A stretch of 64,000 nucleotides of DNA from Sebaldella termitidis ATCC 33386 (GCF_000024405.1 NC_013517.1:2666001-2730000); one strand, 5' to 3'. Shown: positions 10,377-20,386, counted from the stretch's first letter. Translations and numbers: made by a program. Notes: generated by a model not told the origin, from the letters alone.

Positions 10377-10673
10377 TCAAGGATGTACCTTAATATAATT
10401 AGGAACAATACTATTTATTACTTCAATATCACTTTCAAAGGATAGTGCCTTAGCTCCTTCTGGGATTAAAACTCTACTAATATGTATTCCATGATTACAA
10501 TAATTACACCATACCTGCAAGTATCCAACTTTTGATTTAAAATTCCCTATATACAAATAATCGATATCTTTATGACCACATCTTGGACATTTTAATTTTT
10601 CTGTACTATCAAGATTTTCAGTAACCTTCGCTGCTAATAACAACCAATTTTCAAATGCCTTTTCTGACATCAT
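10377..10673 (-). CDS. small zinc-ribbon protein
   Basis: 98 residues. Two cysteine pairs, CPRCG near residue 29 and CNYC near residue 56, make a zinc-ribbon. The rest is a short alpha/beta domain. GGAG precedes the start. It is the last gene of a leftward group with the SUKH-3 protein (25 bases away) and the deaminase toxin, so it may be an extra immunity or accessory protein; that link is inference from position only. Confidence 0.6.
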   Translation of the reverse strand: MMSEKAFENWLLLAAKVTENLDSTEKLKCPRCGHKDIDYLYIGNFKSKVGYLQVWCNYCNHGIHISRVLIPEGAKALSFESDIEVINSIVPNYIKVHP

Positions 10674-10698
10674 TTAACTCCATTCTTTACTTAATAGA

Positions 10699-11241
10699 TT
10701 ACAACTTCATATTTCTCAATCTTTCTTTTATAAATTCTCTATCCAAATCATAATTTTCATCATCATAATCTTCAACCTCTATAATTGGCGAAGTAATCCC
10801 ATTTTTCAAATTATACAGAACTGTATTCAAATTATTTCCAAATTCTATAACACTTTCATCAAATCCACCGTAAAAAACACCATCTTCTGCTAGAAATACT
10901 GTCATCTCTTCTGTTGGAACTTCTGCTATTGGAATCATATTTTTATTAAAATGTATTTCATAATCTCTAACTCTCATTCTAAAAACACTTTCTGCTGCAT
11001 CTAACGGATACAGCATAAATCTAACTGGTATATTTTTTAAACGGGGGAATTTTTTAACATGTGGATTTTCAAAAGTAATTTCCAAATAAGAAAAATTCTT
11101 TAAAAATTTTAATTGCATATCATTACAAACATATCTTATTTTTTCATAATATTCAAGAATATTATGAATGGGAATCTCTCTATTCTCCTGCCATCCACTT
11201 TTTTTCAGTGTCTCTAAAATATCTTTATCAAAATTATACAT
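10699..11241 (-). CDS. SUKH-3-type immunity protein
   Basis: 180 residues. The opening (LKKSGWQENREIPI) and the core with FLAEDGVFYGGFDE resemble the SUKH-3 immunity family, whose members neutralise nuclease and deaminase toxins by direct binding. It begins one base after the end of the deaminase-type toxin gene, the classic toxin-then-immunity order. It is intact, while the toxin gene carries a frameshift. It acts in the cytoplasm. Family call is moderate because SUKH sequences diverge strongly. Confidence 0.65.
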   Translation of the reverse strand: MYNFDKDILETLKKSGWQENREIPIHNILEYYEKIRYVCNDMQLKFLKNFSYLEITFENPHVKKFPRLKNIPVRFMLYPLDAAESVFRMRVRDYEIHFNKNMIPIAEVPTEEMTVFLAEDGVFYGGFDESVIEFGNNLNTVLYNLKNGITSPIIEVEDYDDENYDLDREFIKERLRNMKL

Positions 11242-11242
11242 G

Positions 11243-12882
11243 TTACTTCCTCTCTACGCTAATATCATTTTTATTATAGTACCAATTCCAATATTCTACA
11301 CCAAATATAAAATGTACTTCGCTATCATACATCAGTACACAATTAGGGCATGGGGCTTTATATGTTCCTTTGACTATATTTACACTATATATAGCAAAAT
11401 TTTTCCCGCCAGAATTATATCCATTATTTAAAGCACAAAATTCTCCACAATTATCTAGCGTATAATTTGTTAAAGATTCATTGTTTACCTTTTCCATAAA
11501 TTTACTCATTTTTGCATTATACGGTTTTAATCTTGTTGGATTATTATTTTTTCCACTTACACCATAGTAAATTTCATCTGTATCAAGGTCAATAGCAACT
11601 GTTAAGGATTTTGCGGGAAGCCTTCCGCCAGTTGTCTTTCTTATTTTGCCATCTACAATATCTTGAGCTATTTCTATCGCTGTATTTTTTACTAATTCTT
11701 CTTGCCTTAAAGTCGGTTTTTTTACTTCTTTTTCCTTGATTCCAGTTTTAACTTTTCCTTTTCCTGCCATATCTATAGCTTTAACCATTTGATAATATCC
11801 ATAAACCTCGTTATATGCTGACATCCCGTCATTCGCCGTTTTCCTTAACATATATGCCGCTTTTCCATCATCACTTAATGAATTTACTATCTGAGCTGAT
11901 TCCATTGGGTCATAATTTGTATACCCTCCTGAATATGCTGCTTGCAATGGATGATAACCTAACACCCCAGGAAGCATTTTTTTGTTTTGACAATCCATTC
12001 CTTTTTCCCAAAGCTCTGTTATTCCTTCTTTACTTGTTCCCCTGCTAAAGAAATCACCTATTGTCATATCAGGTAGTACTGAACGGATATCCCTTACTTT
12101 TGTTTCTATATAATAACCTGCTGCAAATAAAGGATTTGTTAAAGCCATTAATCCTGATATCTTTCGCGGTCCCAGATCTACTTTATTAGGATTTTCCTGC
12201 ATTTTAGCATAAACATCTCTTAAATTCACATTTTTAATATCCTGCCAGTTATTAGATTCATAGATTGCTTTGCTCCTCTGTAACTGTGCCAGTTCTTCCC
12301 TTGGGTTATAGCCTGTCTGCATATGCATATAAGAATTTCCTGTATTATTTCTTTCCATATCGCGAACTGCATTTTTTAATCTGTTTTCCTCATTTGCATA
12401 ATATTCTGTCATTGCCCCGTCAAACATTCCTATCAAAGACTTTACAGCCATATCAGATAAACCTTCTATACTATCTTTCATCTGCTCCACTGTGTCTGCA
12501 AAATCTCCAAATAATTCTGTCATTGCTGAAGCATAATCAATCTGTTTACTGTCTGATACTGTTATCTTCCCGCCATACGGGCAAAAACAATAACTATCCT
12601 CAAGTAATGCCTCACTTCCTGCAAATATTACTTTTGAATAAGTCTCAAACCAAATTAAAAACTGACCATATAAATCTGATTCCATTTTACATTTTCCCAT
12701 AACACTACAGCTGCCAAATGATTTTATATGTTTTCCTGCCACATTATCTGCCTGACTTGCTACATGATAACCCTGTAATTTAATATTTTCTTAGGAGATA
12801 CTTCAAACTTACTTTCAAATTCTCCTTTATCGCAAGTAAGCTCACTTTCAAGAATTAAATACTCCTTATTTTCCCTGCTAAT
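11243..12882 (-). pseudogene. PAAR-like (DUF4280) / YwqJ-type deaminase polymorphic toxin, frameshifted near N-terminus
   Basis: The C-terminal 499 codons (11243-12742) are open. The end carries a deaminase-fold toxin signature: IDLDTDEIYYGVSG, then C432-G-E434 and a second zinc site C465-P-N-C468, as in YwqJ-type toxins. The N-terminal part reads like the DUF4280 PAAR-like domain (ADN...IKSFGSC and later CPYGGKI). About 45 further codons containing LILESELTCDKG lie upstream in another frame, so one frameshift near 12770 separates them from the rest. GGAGGGG lies near 12895, but no normal start codon follows in frame. If expressed, it would be a contact- or particle-delivered toxin acting on nucleic acid or nucleotides. 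Confidence 0.65.
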
Positions 12883-12958
12883 TTAAATACACCCCTCCCT
12901 ATTAAAACTTCTCAATCATAAATTAATATAACATAAAATAATAATAATTACAAGAAAA

Positions 12959-12980
12959 AAGAACCCTCACAGGTTCTCAA
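12959..12980 (-). terminator. terminator at the end of the prophage late genes
   Basis: Read leftward: AGAACC, loop TGTGAG, GGTTCT, then T run. It follows the leftward gene that ends at 13010. Confidence 0.75.
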
Positions 12981-13009
12981 AATATTTTATTTAATTGATT
13001 TATTGTTTC

Positions 13010-13546
13010 TTATTCAAATAGTTCCATTTCTCTATTTGTTACACTTTTCAGATTCTCATAATCAATACTTTCTCTTGCCAGTTCTTCTGAAAATACTTTT
13101 TTTATTTTACTTATATGGTATGTCAGGTTTTTTTCTGTTATACTTCTAAACTGATTTACATTATTGTAAGTAGTTAGACTGATCAGAGCTTCCCGTTTTT
13201 CATTTACCTGAGCCAATCCTCTATTCAGTATATTATTTTCAATATATCCTTCGTAGTATTCAGCAAGTTGATTCTTTTCTATTTTGTTATATATGTAACT
13301 CTGTTCTTTATTCCGTATATCTGATATATAAATCTCTAATACATTTTTTAATGCCTCATCAGATATATAACCTTTTGTATTCCGGTCTATATTAATTAGA
13401 GTTTTATTTATCCTGTTAAACTGAATCCATAAGAATGGCATTACTAATATTATGAATACTACTGCTATTAATGTAGCCGTTCCTTCTCTTGCTGCTATTT
13501 GTGTCAATCTTTCTACTTCTTCTATATTTATTTGTGTTGGATTCAT
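13010..13546 (-). CDS. prophage membrane protein, holin-position gene
   Basis: 178 residues. One strong membrane segment near residues 24-42 follows a short charged N-terminus; the rest is a long, mostly helical, charged cytoplasmic or periplasmic domain. It sits after the endolysin gene in the late leftward run, where holin or lysis accessory genes often lie, but it is longer than most holins. No family recognised. Confidence 0.5.
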   Translation of the reverse strand: MNPTQINIEEVERLTQIAAREGTATLIAVVFIILVMPFLWIQFNRINKTLINIDRNTKGYISDEALKNVLEIYISDIRNKEQSYIYNKIEKNQLAEYYEGYIENNILNRGLAQVNEKREALISLTTYNNVNQFRSITEKNLTYHISKIKKVFSEELARESIDYENLKSVTNREMELFE

Positions 13547-13561
13547 GACTCCCCCTGTATA

Positions 13562-13882
13562 TTATATTCCTATTGCTTTTTTCTCATCTGAAAATATGCT
13601 TTCCAATAACTCTCTCAGATTCAGTATTCCTTTAATTTCAGTAAATACCCCACCAAAGATATCTTCTGAAAAATCTTCTATAAAATTAGGAATAAACTTA
13701 TTATCCTTTGATTTTGCCGATTTAATGAACTTTTCTATATTATCCCATACATGTTCGTCAAGAATGTTTTGAAGCTTATCTGCTCCGGCTTTTCCTTTAC
13801 TTACAATTTCTTCTTCCAAAATTCTTTTTCTTATCCATTCGTTGATTTTTCCTACAATATACATCTTTGCCATTAGTTCCAT
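13562..13882 (-). CDS. small prophage protein, unknown
   Basis: 106 residues from the ATG at 13880-13882; AGGAG stands ten bases upstream. Mostly helical and charged, with LNLRELLESIFSDEKK near the end. It lies 16 bases upstream of the membrane-protein gene and 20 bases downstream of the endolysin. No family recognised. Confidence 0.5.
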   Translation of the reverse strand: MELMAKMYIVGKINEWIRKRILEEEIVSKGKAGADKLQNILDEHVWDNIEKFIKSAKSKDNKFIPNFIEDFSEDIFGGVFTEIKGILNLRELLESIFSDEKKAIGI

Positions 13883-13902
13883 AATTTTCACTCTCCTATA
13901 AT

Positions 13903-14331
13903 TTATTTTTTTAGTTCAAAATGTGGTGGATCAAAAGGACTTTTCCAATATCCTCCACATTCTACTTTTATTCCCAATCTTTTAGCAGTACTTAATATAT
14001 GCTCTGCTATTGCATTTGTTTCTTTTTTGTATCTCTCATATTCCACCCTTACACTTCCATTTATATATGGATAAAGGTCTACTGCATAACCATAAGCATC
14101 TGATTTTGCCTGATGATTTGACTTTTTATTATATCCATCTAGGCTTGTTACCTTTATTCCCGGTTTCGCTCTTCCTTGCTGATATAGTTCGTTCTGTCTC
14201 TTTGCTGTTCTCAGTCCTTCAGTAATGGTAAAATCATACGGGCTATCTTTTATTGATTCATTCATGAGCCTTACCATATTAGGATGAACTCCTTTTAGAT
14301 TATTCAATGATCTACTTCCGAATTTATACAT
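13903..14331 (-). CDS. prophage endolysin, M15-type peptidase
   Basis: 142 residues. Motif ITEGLRT near residue 36 and the zinc ligands H73 (SNHQ), D85 (AVDLYP) and H137 (DPPHFEL) match M15 D-Ala-D-Ala carboxypeptidase-like phage endolysins, which cut the peptide stems of the cell wall. No signal peptide, so release would need a holin. Length is normal and the frame is intact despite decay around it. Confidence 0.85.
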   Translation of the reverse strand: MYKFGSRSLNNLKGVHPNMVRLMNESIKDSPYDFTITEGLRTAKRQNELYQQGRAKPGIKVTSLDGYNKKSNHQAKSDAYGYAVDLYPYINGSVRVEYERYKKETNAIAEHILSTAKRLGIKVECGGYWKSPFDPPHFELKK

Positions 14332-14334
14332 ATT

Positions 14335-14656
14335 TTATCCCTCCAGTTCTTCATATCTTTTATATTTATTTTCTATTTTCTCATTAAGTTTCTCTATCTC
14401 TTCATTAAGCTGCTTTTCTCTCATTTTAAGTTTTCTTGCTGTTGCTTTGTCCAGTTCATCATATAGTCCCGATATCTCCCCTTCTAAAGTTCCAATTTCT
14501 TCTTCTAAGGCATTTATTTCTAATTCCTGATCATAAATTAGTATCCCAGAAATGGAAATTATTAGGCTTTTCTACCATGATAATTTCATTATCTTTGATA
14601 CATTCGCCATCTTGCAGTTCTTCTAATTTCTCATTTATTCTGTCAAGTCTTATCAT
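14335..14656 (-). pseudogene. small coiled-coil prophage protein, frameshifted
   Basis: A gene of about 106 codons starting MIRLDRINEKLEELQ at 14656 with GAGGGAG upstream. The first frame stops after about 40 codons near 14545. The adjoining frame continues IYDQELEINALEEEIG into a long Glu/Lys-rich coiled coil that stops four bases before the endolysin start. Position between tail fibre and endolysin fits a tail-fibre assembly or spanin-like accessory, but that is a guess. Confidence 0.55.
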
Positions 14657-14660
14657 TGAT

Positions 14661-14813
14661 CTAATCTCCCTCAACAATTGCTTTTTCGCCCAAATACTCA
14701 TTAGATATAAATATATTTTCTGAAAACTCTTGCTTAAATTCTTTATCTGTTCCAGTTTGTTGTGTAGATATCAAAATACCTTTTTTATCATATATATAAT
14801 ACATTTCTCCCAT
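14661..14813 (-). CDS. very small prophage protein
   Basis: 50 residues starting MGEMYYIYDKKGILIST, with AAAGGA upstream, ending five bases before the start of the coiled-coil gene and starting nine bases after the tail-fibre gene. The tight packing supports it as real. No family recognised; similar tiny genes follow tail-fibre genes in many phages. Confidence 0.5.
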   Translation of the reverse strand: MGEMYYIYDKKGILISTQQTGTDKEFKQEFSENIFISNEYLGEKAIVEGD

Positions 14814-14821
14814 TCCTTTCC

Positions 14822-15910
14822 TTAGACTTTTACTAATTTTATACTTACCGTTCCCGAATGCAGATGATATAAAGTAGATTCCACAGGGGTATTAGCTTCC
14901 CCAGCCCAAAAAACCCAATTCGGATTGACGTATAAGCCAAAGCAGCTTAAAACCCTGTAGTCTGGCGGTTGAAATACTTTAAAATCAGAAATAATTGTTG
15001 CTGGTCCGTATCCATAGCCAAACACCTTACAAAAGTTACTTAATATGGCTAATAGGCTTTGAATCGAATATGTTATTTCTTGCTTATCAATGTGTACACA
15101 AAGAATGCTTTCTTTTAAATTTAATGATATTGTGTACGGACCATCTGTATAGACTATATCAGAATTATTGGCGTTACTGACATCAACAAAATTAGCTATT
15201 GAGGGTGTTATAAATCCACTTTCTTTTATATCACTGTTCAAAGCTTTATAAGGAATATATATTTCTTTTACATTGTCCCAGTAATAATATACTTTCTTTG
15301 CTTCTATACTTGTTAAGTCACTTCCAAACTTTCCGCCATATTCAGCCCCCAGAACATATGCAGTTTTACCTTCTCTAATATCCAGACCTGACGTTATACC
15401 TCTACCACTTTCAGTAGCAATCTGATCTTTCCCTACATATTTTTCAGCAGCTTCTTCCTTTGTTATATAAGTCATACTTGGATCAATCACAGCAGTTATA
15501 TTTTGTGCCTGATCCACTATGATAATATTATTATATTCAAACTCTACAGCATTTGAACTATTAAAAGCCGGAAAATAATCTGCTTCTATTGCTTTATTGT
15601 ATGCATATAATATTTCTATATTATTAGCACCATGAGCAAAAACTCCTATTTCTCTGATGTAATATCCTGTAGTCGTGCTTTGATTATTTATTATTGCTTT
15701 TAACACCACTTGACCATTTCCCTGATTTGTTATCTGATTTATATTAAAATCATCTTTTTTACTTACTAATGCAGTTAATGTTTTTATATCTCCGGTAAAA
15801 GTTCCATCTCCTACTTCCATTTTTGTAAAAGTAAGCTGCTCCCCTTCCACTGCTTTTGCCAATAATTCCCTTCCCTTGTTAGTAAGAATAAACCCGTTAA
15901 AACTTGCCAT
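14822..15910 (-). CDS. phage tail-collar / tail fibre protein
   Basis: 362 residues. The first 150 match the P2-type tail-collar fibre domain (opening FILTNKGRELLAKA, then KMEVGDG, YYIREIGVFA and a NAVEFEYN stretch). The remainder is a beta-rich distal part that would bind the host surface. GGAG precedes the ATG. It follows gpI by 13 bases in the P2-like order J-I-H. Confidence 0.8.
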   Translation of the reverse strand: MASFNGFILTNKGRELLAKAVEGEQLTFTKMEVGDGTFTGDIKTLTALVSKKDDFNINQITNQGNGQVVLKAIINNQSTTTGYYIREIGVFAHGANNIEILYAYNKAIEADYFPAFNSSNAVEFEYNNIIIVDQAQNITAVIDPSMTYITKEEAAEKYVGKDQIATESGRGITSGLDIREGKTAYVLGAEYGGKFGSDLTSIEAKKVYYYWDNVKEIYIPYKALNSDIKESGFITPSIANFVDVSNANNSDIVYTDGPYTISLNLKESILCVHIDKQEITYSIQSLLAILSNFCKVFGYGYGPATIISDFKVFQPPDYRVLSCFGLYVNPNWVFWAGEANTPVESTLYHLHSGTVSIKLVKV

Positions 15911-15923
15911 TATCTGCTCCTTT

Positions 15924-16565
15924 CTATTTCAATCTTATTTTTCTTAATTCTTGTGTTGCTATTCCTAGATTATTTTCTATTACTTCATCCGGAATATTTA
16001 TAATTGCACTATTCAAAATATATACATTTTTTCTTTTTGAGATATGACCAAAATATAAGTTACTTTGATCATCTCTTTTAAACGTAAGGCTATCCAGCCA
16101 TGATCTTAGATTTTTATAAATATTTATTACTTCTATTACTTTTTGAAAATCTTTTTCATCTTTAAGATCTCCTGCTGTTGTAATTTTAAACCTTGCTACT
16201 TGTCCGGAATATTCAAACCACTCTTGTACCTTTCCTGCTCCAAATAATATAGTTGATATCATTTCTACTGCAAACGGTGTCCCTTTTGTCCTGTGGGTAA
16301 GAAGGGAAGTTTTGATAAGTTCTCTTTTCTGTTCAATATCTAAGTCTTCCCGATAATAATCTACATGTAAATCAAGGGCGAGTTCATCGACTTTCCATTC
16401 TTCCAGTTCATTTATTCTGTCTAAAAGTATTACTTCAGGAATGTTTGCAATAAATTTTCTTAATATATGATCTATAGATTTTAATATATACAAAGTGTCT
16501 TCATCATCTTTAAAGTTAAAAGGTATTAAGTCTAATAAACTTACATCAGAAATAAACTTTTTCAT
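15924..16565 (-). CDS. phage tail protein I (P2 gpI-like baseplate protein)
   Basis: 213 residues with the gpI pattern: an N-terminal segment on baseplate association, then WKVDELALDLHVDYYR and TKGTPFAVE. It helps build the baseplate edge of contractile tails. Its ATG overlaps the stop of the gpJ remnant (ATGA). Length is normal. Confidence 0.85.
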   Translation of the reverse strand: MKKFISDVSLLDLIPFNFKDDEDTLYILKSIDHILRKFIANIPEVILLDRINELEEWKVDELALDLHVDYYREDLDIEQKRELIKTSLLTHRTKGTPFAVEMISTILFGAGKVQEWFEYSGQVARFKITTAGDLKDEKDFQKVIEVINIYKNLRSWLDSLTFKRDDQSNLYFGHISKRKNVYILNSAIINIPDEVIENNLGIATQELRKIRLK

Positions 16566-16900
16566 TCTTGCTCAGTCCCTTCTGATTTTATAATATAAGG
16601 TTCCTTAGCTACAGCAATCGTATTTTCTGCTATTTCTGTAAATACTGGGTTGGTTATAGTTACTCTTTTTACTCCTGCCACTTTAAGTCTATGAATAAGT
16701 TCATCTGTATTTATATCCCGTCCTAATTTAGCCTTCTGCCAATCTACCCATTCCTGAACAGCTGCATTAACATTATTTCCTATTTCAGATGATCTGCTTT
16801 CATCAGACTTTTCTATATAATATTTTATTTCAACATTATATTCCTTTATATCCGGCTCTTTGATGTTCACAAGATCAGTCAATGGTCTTATTTCTCTATC
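16562..16900 (-). pseudogene. baseplate protein J (P2 gpJ-like), C-terminal remnant
   Basis: Only about the last 110 residues of a baseplate J protein remain: RPLTDLVNI, then KLGRDINTDELIHRL and AGVKRVTITNPVF, all from the C-terminal part of a family that is normally about 300 residues. The matching frame runs upstream to about 16900 and then meets the truncated portal gene. The missing N-terminal two thirds show that a deletion endpoint lies here. Confidence 0.8.
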
Positions 16901-16902
16901 AT

Positions 16903-17640
16903 TTAAAGTATGTGGATTAAATTAAGTTGTCCTTCTTCTCCATATCTTTTAATGTCTTTTACTTCTTCATTCCCTGAAAAGTCTGTATCTAATGGGTGTT
17001 TATTAGTTATTCTGTATGATTTTACCCTACCATTGCTGTCAAATTTCACTCCTTCCGTATACTCTTTCTCTTTTCCCAATGGTGTAAATATCCTATCGGG
17101 CTCTATTATCTGCAATTTTAAAGCATAGGGATTTTTTTCTGTTTTAAAATAATTAAGCTTTATAAAACATTCTCCGTTCAACAAAGTTGTTAAAAATACT
17201 AATTCTTGTACCTGATAAAAATTTAAAACTCCCTGTTGGTCTACTTTACTCTCAGCCCAATAGTTAAATTCTTTTTCAATTTTTTGTTGTATAATTTGAG
17301 ATTTCTCTCTTGTCAAACCTAAACTTTCAAAATCTAATGTCGATTTTAACTTTAAACCCGATCCTATTACATTTTTAACTATTGTTTTCAAAGCACCTGT
17401 TGCCAAAGGTGCCCCCATATATAAATCTCTGGATCTCTGTACTAATATATTTCTATTCTTATATACATCTTGCTTTACAGACCCTCCTCGAAAAAACCAA
17501 CCTATCACTGATTTTTTAAAAGTGTTGGCACCATGATTTGAGTACCCAGTATTAAATACATCAATAGCTTTTCTCGCAGTTATTCTCTCTAGACCTTTTT
17601 TGGGACTTATTATTGATACTGCTTTATCGATAACATTCAA
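16903..17640 (-). pseudogene. lambda-type phage portal protein, N-terminal half only
   Basis: 245 residues matching the N-terminal half of lambda-type portal proteins (ARKAIDVFNTGYSNHGAN, SRDLYMGAPLATGALKTIV, VLNFYQVQELVF, IIEPDRI). Family length is about 500, so the C-terminal half is gone. The frame ends in LIHIL right where gpJ sequence begins. The portal would be the DNA entry ring of the capsid; this copy cannot work. Confidence 0.82.
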
Positions 17641-17654
17641 TCATACTCTCCTTT

Positions 17655-17879
17655 CTACAGATCTCTTGGAACTGCCCTTAATGATTTATACCTTTTCCCT
17701 CCATTTTTGGCTTTTTCCAACTCATTTTCCCAGTAAGTTATCATTTTCCGTACTTGTGATAGATTTACCCTTGTTAATTCCTGTGTTCCCATTTTATAAC
17801 TTTGGCTAGTCGCCAACGCTTCTTCTGCTTCTAGCCACATATCTAAACGACGTTTACAAAATTCTATACTGTGCACCAT
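17655..17879 (-). CDS. gpW-like / DUF6148 head protein
   Basis: 74 residues with RLDMWLEAEEALATSQSYKMG and SQVRKMITYWENEL, the pattern of the short head-completion proteins found between terminase large subunit and portal genes. Its ATG overlaps the terminase stop (TAATG). It would help seal the head-tail connector. Confidence 0.7.
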   Translation of the reverse strand: MVHSIEFCKRRLDMWLEAEEALATSQSYKMGTQELTRVNLSQVRKMITYWENELEKAKNGGKRYKSLRAVPRDL

Positions 17880-19693
17880 TAAACCATCACTCCTTTCGAT
17901 AATATTCTTCTTGTTTTTACTTTAGCTACTACTTTTCTAGTATTGTAATAATCTCCTCTTGGCAGTTGATATAATCTCTCCAGTTGCGGACTCAATATAT
18001 CAAACGCTGCCATCGCATAGTTTCTACAATCCAAAGCCTCGTTATTTTTTCTTAATTTTTTCCATATTATTTTCCCATTGTCCTGTATTATCATTTTTTC
18101 TGATGTCAGCGATAAGAAATACTCCGCATTATATTTCTTTTCTTCCTCAATCGGAAAGTGACAATATTTCGGTCCGGGATTTTCTATACTAAGTCTTGAA
18201 TATACATTTGCTTTCCCGCCGTCAACTCCTACCATAAACAGATTAACTCCTGCCTTATTATTTTTACTTGGCTTACTTGTTAACGGTATTCTTTCACCGC
18301 CTTTTCCTTTTATCGCAAACCAACGTTTAAATTCATTAGGTTTCACAAATTTATATACACTATCAGTGTTATGACCTCCTGAATCAATACATACACAAGA
18401 TATTGTTATTTCTGTTCCATTAGAATATTTAAATTTTTTATCAAGGAACATTTCCAATTCTTTCCATACATGATCCTGTGCTGGATCTCCTACAAATACT
18501 GCATATTGTATCCCCCAAGATTCCTGTCCTAACCCCCAACCGACAACTTCTACTTCAAGTCTATTACCCTGAGTATCCACCCCTGCTGTCAGTACAAGCA
18601 CATCATCAGGAACCTCGCAGCCATAGTGTTCTCTGTTTTTCAAAAGAACCATATCATCAACAGTTTTCCCTCTGGCCCCCCATACTTCTCCTAGCGATGT
18701 ATTTACGAATGTTTGTAATAATAACTGATCATCTTTAGCAGTTAGAAAATCCTCGATTATTTCCTGCCAAGTTCTCCATGGTGAAACAAGCTCATTTAGG
18801 TGAAATCCTCTTGTAGTTCCTTGGTATTCAGTATTTGTAACTAGCCATTTCCCCATTCCTTTTTTCCACTCTTTTTCTGTACTCATTACCCCACATTTAC
18901 TACAAGTCATAGTAATCGGCTGATAATCAGCAGCTGTAGGATCAAAATTTAAAGATTCTTTGAATTTAGGTATGTGGTAATCCCCACAAGCAGGACATTT
19001 TAAAGACCATTCCTCCATAGTAGAATTTTTAAACTCTTTTTCTATCCTCGAAATACCCGCAATTGTTGGAGTGGAAACATACACTAATTTCATAGTTTTT
19101 GTGTATGCTGTCGTTTTCTTTTCAGCGAGTCTTACAGGATCACCTTCACCTCCAACAGATGCAGGAAATCTGTCTACTTCATCTAAAACTAACACTTTTA
19201 TTGATCTTGATGATAAATCTGATGTTGAATTCGCTCCTGCTAATGTTAAACTTCCTCCGGGAAAACTTTTATACAATGTTGTATTTCCTGAATCTCTTGC
19301 TTTTTCATCCAAAACTTTATTTCTTATTCGCTTATTTACTTTTATCATTGGTGTAAGTCTGTCTTTCGAAAATACTTTTAAGAGCTTGTCTACAGGCATG
19401 ACCATCATCATAGGGCAAGCTTTGTGATCAATATAATAAGCTATTATCATAAGTAAAATTAATGTTTTTCCTACTTGTGCCGAACTCATTATTACAACTT
19501 TTCTGATGTCTCTATCAGAAACAGCATCCATAATGCCTTTTTGGTAAGGTGCTCTGTCTGGTCTCCATCTTCCGGGTTCTGCTGATGACTCACTTGTTAA
19601 AACCATATATTCTTCAGCATATTCACTTATTGTCAGTTTCGGAGGTGGTTCCAGCAATTTAAGTGTTTTATTCAGTGATCTCAGAATTTTCAT
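17879..19693 (-). CDS. terminase large subunit, lambda gpA family
   Basis: About 604 residues from the ATG at 19693; a longer in-frame start at 19720 overlaps the small-subunit gene even more. The ATPase has a Walker A-like SSAQVGKT and Walker B LVLDEVDRF, then a zinc-knuckle region (CPACG, CSKCG) and a nuclease region with VDTQGNRLEVEVVGW. It cuts concatemers at cos and drives DNA into the head. The frame is intact. Confidence 0.88.
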   Translation of the reverse strand: MKILRSLNKTLKLLEPPPKLTISEYAEEYMVLTSESSAEPGRWRPDRAPYQKGIMDAVSDRDIRKVVIMSSAQVGKTLILLMIIAYYIDHKACPMMMVMPVDKLLKVFSKDRLTPMIKVNKRIRNKVLDEKARDSGNTTLYKSFPGGSLTLAGANSTSDLSSRSIKVLVLDEVDRFPASVGGEGDPVRLAEKKTTAYTKTMKLVYVSTPTIAGISRIEKEFKNSTMEEWSLKCPACGDYHIPKFKESLNFDPTAADYQPITMTCSKCGVMSTEKEWKKGMGKWLVTNTEYQGTTRGFHLNELVSPWRTWQEIIEDFLTAKDDQLLLQTFVNTSLGEVWGARGKTVDDMVLLKNREHYGCEVPDDVLVLTAGVDTQGNRLEVEVVGWGLGQESWGIQYAVFVGDPAQDHVWKELEMFLDKKFKYSNGTEITISCVCIDSGGHNTDSVYKFVKPNEFKRWFAIKGKGGERIPLTSKPSKNNKAGVNLFMVGVDGGKANVYSRLSIENPGPKYCHFPIEEEKKYNAEYFLSLTSEKMIIQDNGKIIWKKLRKNNEALDCRNYAMAAFDILSPQLERLYQLPRGDYYNTRKVVAKVKTRRILSKGVMV

Positions 19694-20386
19694 TGTCCTC
19701 ATCCACGCCGTCGTCATCAATTAAGTCTTTGCTTTTGAATTCTTCCGGATCTACATTCATCAACTCTTCCAATGCCTCTAAAACTTCATTTTAAAGTTCT
19801 TCTTCTATTACATTGCTAGTTTCCCCTTCCAGTTTTACCGCCACTTTCGACGGCATTCCTAACAGTTTAGCTTTAAATATTTCTATAAGCTTAGACCAGA
19901 CTTTTTCTACATCTGCTGCTTCGTATAATTCGCCACGCATTTTCCTTAGTTTTATCTCTTTTTCCTCTATTTATTTGGCTTTATATTCAATATTTTTTTG
20001 ATATAAAGTTCTTTTAAATTGACAGATTTTGTTTCTCCGTTCTCTTCTTCAAACTCTTCAAAGACATTGTTTATGCTTTCTATATAATTTTTTATACTTG
20101 GTATAAATTCATATTCGCCTCTTCGGGCTCTTATTATCAGACCATCTTCTGTCATCTGCTGTATTCTACGTTCTGATAAACTAAGAAAACTTGCTAAATC
20201 TGCTAATCGTACAATCTCAGGAATTTTATATCTTTCATACAGAACGAAATCAGTAATATTAGATAACTCATAGCTTCCAGCACTGTTTTTCGTTATTCTT
20301 CCTTTATATTCAAGCTCTTGTAATTTTTTATTATACAAATCTAAAAGTCCTGTTAATTCTTTTTTTGTTACTTTTTCTGGCAGCAC
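19668..20386 (-). pseudogene. terminase small subunit (Nu1-like), frameshift plus in-frame stop
   Basis: Starts GTG at 20386 with GAGGTG upstream. The first 139 codons include a MerR-like winged helix (VRLADLASFLSLSERRIQQM), the cos-binding type seen in Nu1. After a frameshift near 19975 the gene continues KMRGELYEAADVEKVW, then meets an in-frame TAA near 19793, after which acidic Nu1-like C-terminal codons (NEVLEALEELMNVDPEEF) run to 19668 inside the large-subunit start. Two lesions make it non-functional. Confidence 0.7.
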
